Assembly (NCBI GenBank): GCA_028711875.1
Contig: JAQTRJ010000075.1
Coordinates: 1 to 8,507, forward strand
DNA length: 8,507 bases
DNA from: a bacterium
GTDB lineage: Bacteria > Electryoneota > RPQS01
Reading direction: 5' to 3'
Of the stretch, positions 4,861-8,507 are shown in pieces. The position numbers and the translations under genes are program-made. The notes beneath the pieces are model-generated. The model was not told the DNA's origin. It did no database searches and worked only from the letters and a program-made list of their open reading frames with translations. How positions within the stretch are numbered: the stretch's first letter is position 1; each line of letters begins with the position of its first letter.

Positions 4861-6285
4861 GTGCTGTTCGTGCGCGCGGATACGCTGGGGGAAAATCCGC
4901 GGGTGCGAGTGTTCGCGGGCAGCGACTGGGAAGAGTGCGGCGACGCGATTCGGCTGTCGGCGGAGCGGACGCTGATCGTGGGCGGCGCGCACAATGCGGC
5001 GGGCGGAGCGTGGGACATGTTCGCGCTGATGACCAACGACGCGGGCGACAGCCTGTGGTCGCGGCGCTATGGAACAACGGCGAACGATTACGCGCTGGCG
5101 GTGACGGCGACGACCGACCGCGACAGCGGATTCGTGCTCGCGGGGTGGAGCGAAGGTTTGGTTCCCGGCGAGCGGCGCGGACTGCTGATGCAGATTTCCG
5201 CGACCGGGGACAGCCTGTGGACGCTGGACACTCCGGAAGCGGCGGCCAGCGAGCTGGCCGATGTGATGCAGGACGGCGCGTGGCGCTATCACGCGGCGGG
5301 CTACGTGGATCGCGAACCGCATCACGGATGTTATCTGCTGACCGAACCCGATCCGCACTCGCCCGAGCCGCACGCGCCGAGTCGGTTTTCGCTGCTCGCG
5401 CCCGCGGACGACGCGGTGGTGGACAGCCACCGAGTGACGTTCGCGTGGGAAGCGGCGTTCGATCCCGATGAGCACGACACCGTGCGCTATACTCTGGAAC
5501 TGGCTTTCGACACGACGTTCGCGACGAGCGACATCTACGGGCCGCTGGACACGACGCGATTCGTGTGGACGGCGGATACGGATGAGGTGCCTCTCTTTTG
5601 GCGGGTGACGGCGGAGGATCTGCTCGGCAATACGCGACTGTGCCGCGACGGGCGGCGCGGTTTCCGGATGGCGATTCCCGATTCGCTCGGCGCTTTCAGC
5701 CTGTTCTATCCCGACAGCGGAATGGGCTTGCCGCGCACGGCGAGCGAATTCCGCTGGGAGCGGGCGCTCGATGCGGACGCGGACGACACGGTGCGCTATG
5801 CGATCCAGTTCATGGTCGGCGACACCGGCTTTACCTTTCCGGGACTTCCCGACACGTTCATCAACGTGAGCTTTGCGGGCAATCCGCTGATCGGCGAAGC
5901 GGATACGGTCTGGTGGCAGGTGACGGCGCAGAGTCTGCTGCCGCCGATGGAGCGAGACTCGCGAGAAGTGTGGTCGTTCGTGACGTGGTCGGTGGGCGCG
6001 GACGAGTTTTTATCGTTGCCGCTGGAATTCGCGCTCGATCCGCCGTTTCCCAATCCGTTCAACGCCGTCACGCGCATTCGCTACGGCGTGGACCGGCTGG
6101 AGAGCGTGCGGCTCGACGTTTTCGACCTTCAGGGGCGGCGGGTGACGACGCTGGCGGACGGGATGCACACGCCCGGTCGCTATGAATGCGCATGGAATGC
6201 GACGGATCGGGCGTCGGGAACGTATTTCGTGAGACTCGCCGGCGCGGATCGCGCGCGTACGGCCAAGCTGATTCTGCTCAAGTAG
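4861..6285 (+). CDS. 3' part of the same gene: propeller repeats, two Fn3-like domains and type A sorting domain
   Basis: This frame has no signal peptide and is open only from 4840, after a stop at 4837. Its first residues (VLFVRADTLGENPRVRVFAG) continue the propeller repeat pattern of the 4386 fragment (DMFALMTNDAGDSLWSRRYG, GLLMQISATGDSLW). Two tandem Fn3-like beta-sandwiches follow at local residues 174-275 and 278-376. Each contains an F.W..A.D.D..DTVRY strand and a W.V.A (WRVTAED / WQVTAQS) strand, so they look duplicated. The sorting domain spans 386-474 (FALDPPFPNPFNA ... ASGTYFVRLA ... KLILLK). Joined with the upstream part, the protein would be about 630 residues, secreted or surface-bound, of unknown ligand. 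The stop at 6283-6285 overlaps the Shine-Dalgarno of the next gene. Confidence 0.8.
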   Translation: MLFVRADTLGENPRVRVFAGSDWEECGDAIRLSAERTLIVGGAHNAAGGAWDMFALMTNDAGDSLWSRRYGTTANDYALAVTATTDRDSGFVLAGWSEGLVPGERRGLLMQISATGDSLWTLDTPEAAASELADVMQDGAWRYHAAGYVDREPHHGCYLLTEPDPHSPEPHAPSRFSLLAPADDAVVDSHRVTFAWEAAFDPDEHDTVRYTLELAFDTTFATSDIYGPLDTTRFVWTADTDEVPLFWRVTAEDLLGNTRLCRDGRRGFRMAIPDSLGAFSLFYPDSGMGLPRTASEFRWERALDADADDTVRYAIQFMVGDTGFTFPGLPDTFINVSFAGNPLIGEADTVWWQVTAQSLLPPMERDSREVWSFVTWSVGADEFLSLPLEFALDPPFPNPFNAVTRIRYGVDRLESVRLDVFDLQGRRVTTLADGMHTPGRYECAWNATDRASGTYFVRLAGADRARTAKLILLK

Positions 6286-6288
6286 GAG
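6284..6288 (+). promoter_or_regulatory. Shine-Dalgarno site overlapping the upstream stop; fixes a TTG start
   Basis: AGGAG at 6284-6288 overlaps the TAG stop (6283-6285) and lies 9 nt before TTG 6298. This supports the TTG start, which adds a basic KAR N-region to the signal peptide, over the in-frame ATG at 6322. It also suggests translational coupling of the two genes. Confidence 0.65.
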
Positions 6289-6297
6289 ACGCACGGG

Positions 6298-8244
6298 TTG
6301 AAGGCACGATGGGCAGCAGGGATGGCGCTGGTTGCCGCGGTGTGGCTGGCGGCGGCGGCGCAGGCGCAGAATTTTCAGAGACTGGTGTTCGCGGAGGACA
6401 TTTCCGGCGCGTTCGACATGGCGCTGTTCGACATGGATGGGGATCACGACGTGGACGCGGCGGCGACGAGCATGTGGGGTTCGGCTTATCTGATCGAAAC
6501 GCTGCCCGATCACCGCGAGACGACGCTGCTGTGGGGATCGGTGTCGGGTCTGGTGCGGGGCATCGCGGTCGGCGATCTGGATGCCGACGGCGACAGCGAT
6601 CTGGTGGTGGCCGCCTATGGCGACGACCGGTTCGTTCGGTTCGAGAACACCGGCGCGAGCGGATCGAACCGGTTCGTGGAGCATACGCTGCTCGGCAACT
6701 CGAACGGGGCCTGGTCGGTGGAGACGGGGGATTTTGATTCCGACGGCGATGTGGATTTGGTGGTGACGGAGTATCTCGGCAACCGGGTGAAGGTCCTTGA
6801 GAATCATGAAGGGGTCTTCTCGATTGCCGCGAGTAGTCTCGTGCGCGAGCCGTTCGGAGCGGTGTTCGCCGATTTCGACGCGGACGGCGACAGCGACGTA
6901 GTCTGTTGTTCGCTGGTGGACCCGCTCTACTGGGTGGAGCAGGAGAGCAGCGGCGTATGGACACTGCGCTCGCTTGGATTCGGGGCGGAGACGACCAGTC
7001 TGGCGCTCCACGATTTCGGACGGGACGGCGATCTCGATATCGCCGGCGCGCAATACGCGAACGGCAGAGTGATCTGGTGGGAGCGCGCGGGGAGCGGCTT
7101 CACGGAGCGCGTGTTGTCAGGCAGCGTCAGCAATCCGCGCGGGCTGGGCGTGACCGACTTCGACGGAAACGGCCACGCGGACGTCATTGTCTGCGGTCAA
7201 TACGGCGATGTTCGCTGGTGGCGCAACGACGGCAACAACGTTTTCACCGGCGAGTGGCTGACGGACGGACAGGCGCTGTATGGATTGGACATCGCGGACG
7301 CGGATCAGGACGGCGATCCCGACGTGGTGATGGCGGATTATCTGGGATCGGAATTGCTGTTCTATAAAAATATGATGGTCGTTCCCGCGATTCTGCGCGG
7401 CACGGTGCGTTCCGCGCAAGATGACGAGCCGCTGGCGGGAGTGGAAATCACCGTGAACGAACTGGGAACGCGCACCTACAGCGACGAGCAGGGCACGTTT
7501 CAGCTCTGGACGGCGGAGGGCACTTATTCGGTGGCGGCGCGGCATTCGTGCTGGAACGAGGGCGTGCTGACGGGCGTGACTTTGGCGTCGACGGAAACGA
7601 CCACGGTGGAGTTCGCGCTGGATCGGGGAATCATGAATCTGGAGATCACGTCGCTGAATCTTGCCGTGCCGAATCGTGAGGTGACGACGGCGCGGATTCC
7701 CGTGTCGAATTCCGGAGATGGCGCGCTGAGCATTCGCGCGCAGGCGGAGGGGAGCTACGCGAACGACGAGTGGCTGACGGTGTTGCCCGAGGAGACGACG
7801 ATTCCGCCGGGCGAGGAAGCGATCTTCGAGGTGACGATCGCGCCGGACACGACCGACGACGGGCTTTGGGACTATTTTGGATTCATCGAGTTTCACGCGC
7901 ATGCCTGTCCCGACAGCGTGAGCAGCGTCGCCGTGCTGGTGACCGTGCTCGACGCGGCGGAGCCGCAGGGCGGAGTGCCGGAGACCATCGCGCTCGGCGA
8001 AGCGTATCCCAATCCGTTCAACGGCTCGACGGCGATCTCGCTGCGACTTCCGCGCGCGACGGAGGTGACGGCGGACTTGTTCGACGTGAGCGGACGGCAC
8101 GTGCGTTCGCTTTTGCAGGGAACGCTGCCGGCGGGGACGCATGCGATTCCGTTTGCCGCCGACGGTTTGGGCAGCGGAGTTTATTTCGTGCGGTTGCAGG
8201 CGGGCGGTGAACCGTTCGTGCGGAAGGTGATGCTGGTGCGGTGA
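6298..8244 (+). CDS. Secreted seven-bladed VCBS/FG-GAP propeller protein with type A sorting domain
   Basis: The 648-residue product begins with a signal peptide (MKARWAAGMALVAAVWLAAAAQAQ, cleavage near AQA-QN). Seven calcium-binding loops of the DxDxDGDxD type occur at residues 45, 93, 145, 192, 239, 287 and 334, spaced 47-52 residues apart. This is the signature of a seven-bladed integrin-alpha-like propeller (VCBS/FG-GAP). The fifth loop (DFGRDGDLD) lacks its second Asp and the sixth (DFDGNGHAD) is altered. A carboxypeptidase-regulatory-like beta-sandwich spans about 364-442 (ILRGTVRSAQDDEPLAGVEI). A second Ig-like region spans about 446-552 (LAVPNREVTTARIPVSNSGDGALSI). The sorting domain spans 560-648 (YPNPFNGS ... 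GVYFVRLQ ... KVMLVR). It is expected at the cell surface or released; the ligand is unknown. It follows the frameshifted gene by 12 nt, probably in one operon. Confidence 0.9.
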   Translation: MKARWAAGMALVAAVWLAAAAQAQNFQRLVFAEDISGAFDMALFDMDGDHDVDAAATSMWGSAYLIETLPDHRETTLLWGSVSGLVRGIAVGDLDADGDSDLVVAAYGDDRFVRFENTGASGSNRFVEHTLLGNSNGAWSVETGDFDSDGDVDLVVTEYLGNRVKVLENHEGVFSIAASSLVREPFGAVFADFDADGDSDVVCCSLVDPLYWVEQESSGVWTLRSLGFGAETTSLALHDFGRDGDLDIAGAQYANGRVIWWERAGSGFTERVLSGSVSNPRGLGVTDFDGNGHADVIVCGQYGDVRWWRNDGNNVFTGEWLTDGQALYGLDIADADQDGDPDVVMADYLGSELLFYKNMMVVPAILRGTVRSAQDDEPLAGVEITVNELGTRTYSDEQGTFQLWTAEGTYSVAARHSCWNEGVLTGVTLASTETTTVEFALDRGIMNLEITSLNLAVPNREVTTARIPVSNSGDGALSIRAQAEGSYANDEWLTVLPEETTIPPGEEAIFEVTIAPDTTDDGLWDYFGFIEFHAHACPDSVSSVAVLVTVLDAAEPQGGVPETIALGEAYPNPFNGSTAISLRLPRATEVTADLFDVSGRHVRSLLQGTLPAGTHAIPFAADGLGSGVYFVRLQAGGEPFVRKVMLVR

Positions 8245-8277
8245 CCCCCCTTGATCTCTCCGCTGAAGCGGAGGGAG
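8245..8277. repeat. TGAA-loop palindromic repeat, copy 4
   Basis: Immediately after the TGA stop, CCCCCC TTGATC leads to a 9-bp stem, TCTCTCCGC (8255-8263) with GCGGAGGGA (8268-8276, one wobble), around TGAA (8264-8267). Compared with copy 1, the two loop-closing pairs are inverted (G-C to C-G and C-G to G-C) and a C-G pair is changed to T-A, each with both strands changed together. No T tract follows, so terminator activity is doubtful. Confidence 0.75.
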
Positions 8278-8288
8278 AATGAAGAGAA

Positions 8289-8331
8289 GAGATTCTGGAC
8301 GCTGCCGAGTCCAGCGTGTCCAGAATGACAG
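8289..8331. repeat. Inverted-end element ATTCTGGAC...GTCCAGAAT, copy 2
   Basis: ATTCTGGAC (8292-8300) is perfectly complementary to GTCCAGAAT (8318-8326). The ends GAGATTCTGGACGC (8289-8302) and GTGTCCAGAATGACAG (8316-8331) are identical to copy 1 at 4218-4289, while the core is only 13 nt. An alternative inner stem, CTGGAC (8295-8300) with GTCCAG (8309-8314), is possible. It lies 12 nt after TGAA-loop repeat copy 4 and 26 nt before pdxS. Confidence 0.7.
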
Positions 8332-8357
8332 AAGCAATAAACATTCAGGATAGAATC

Positions 8358-8507
8358 ATGAGTGAGACGGGAACATTCCGGGCGAAAGTGGGTCTGGCGG
8401 AGATGCTAAAGGGCGGAGTGATCATGGACGTCACCGACGCGTCGCAGGCGCGGATCGCCGAAGACGCGGGCGCGGTGGCGGTGATGGCGCTCGAGCGCGT
8501 GCCCGCC
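8358..8507 (+). CDS. pdxS: Pyridoxal 5'-phosphate synthase lyase subunit PdxS, 3'-truncated by the window
   Basis: PdxS makes pyridoxal 5'-phosphate from ribose 5-phosphate, glyceraldehyde 3-phosphate and ammonia supplied by the glutaminase PdxT, in the cytoplasm (DXP-independent vitamin B6 pathway). The 50 residues present match the highly conserved start of the family: [19 protein letters not shown], then [20 protein letters not shown]. Asp24, the conserved ribose-phosphate-binding acid, is present. The catalytic lysines lie beyond the window; full proteins have about 290-300 residues. ATG 8358 is preceded by AGGA (8347-8350) at 7 nt. No clear promoter is seen in the 113-nt gap, which is mostly palindromic repeats. 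pdxT would be expected downstream. Confidence 0.95.
   Translation, partial: MSETGTFRAKVGLAEMLKGGVIMDVTDASQARIAEDAGAVAVMALERVPA

Noticed and set aside
4851..5471. Continuation of the 4386 frame to 5471 as the real C-terminus
   Set aside because: After about 4851 it is Arg/Gly-rich shadow sequence, while the overlapping 4861 frame continues the propeller repeats, Fn3-like domains and sorting domain.
8351..8356. TAGAAT as a -10 box for pdxS
   Set aside because: It overlaps the space between the Shine-Dalgarno and the ATG, and the nearest -35-like ATGACA (8325-8330) is 20 nt away.

Overview
The window is GC-rich bacterial DNA. It most likely comes from an uncultured lineage of the Fibrobacteres-Chlorobi-Bacteroidetes sphere (Zixibacteria, KSB1 or Eisenbacteria-like). 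The main reason is that three genes end in a roughly 85-residue C-terminal domain opening with a PNPFN motif and closing with G-V/T-Y-F...K..L(V/L)(R/K), the 'type A sorting domain' hallmark of proteins exported by a type IX-like secretion system. A flagellar rod gene (flgB) lies between them, so the organism probably makes flagella as well, unlike typical Bacteroidetes. The phylum is an inference and cannot be fixed from this window.

Layout. 2-382: 3' end of a secreted-protein gene with a sorting domain. 383-897: a gene-free stretch holding a terminator, several small palindromes (two of one family), a heptamer repeat and a strong sigma-54 promoter match, followed by a long leader. 898-1335: flgB, alone on its strand. 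1391-1421: a bidirectional terminator shared with the convergent gene 3801-1426, which encodes a two-TM sensor with three PAS-like modules and a degenerate receiver domain but no histidine kinase. 3802-4385: a divergent, gene-free region with a sigma-70-like promoter and a dense set of repeats. 4386-6285: a secreted propeller/Fn3-like/sorting-domain gene broken by a frameshift near 4848-4860. 6298-8244: a secreted protein with seven Ca-binding VCBS/FG-GAP blades, two beta-sandwich regions and a sorting domain, probably co-transcribed with the previous gene. 8245-8357: two interspersed palindromic elements. 8358-8507: the start of pdxS (pyridoxal phosphate synthase).

How the parts work together. 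The three sorting-domain proteins look like cell-surface or secreted proteins sharing one export route; the 4386 and 6298 genes form a tight pair (12-nt gap, Shine-Dalgarno overlapping the upstream stop). flgB and pdxS are core functions with no visible link to them. The least expected content is non-coding: a four-copy TGAA-loop hairpin family with compensatory changes, a two-copy element with conserved inverted ends, and the sigma-54 promoter upstream of an isolated flgB. I found no CRISPR array, tRNA, rRNA, transposase or defence system.
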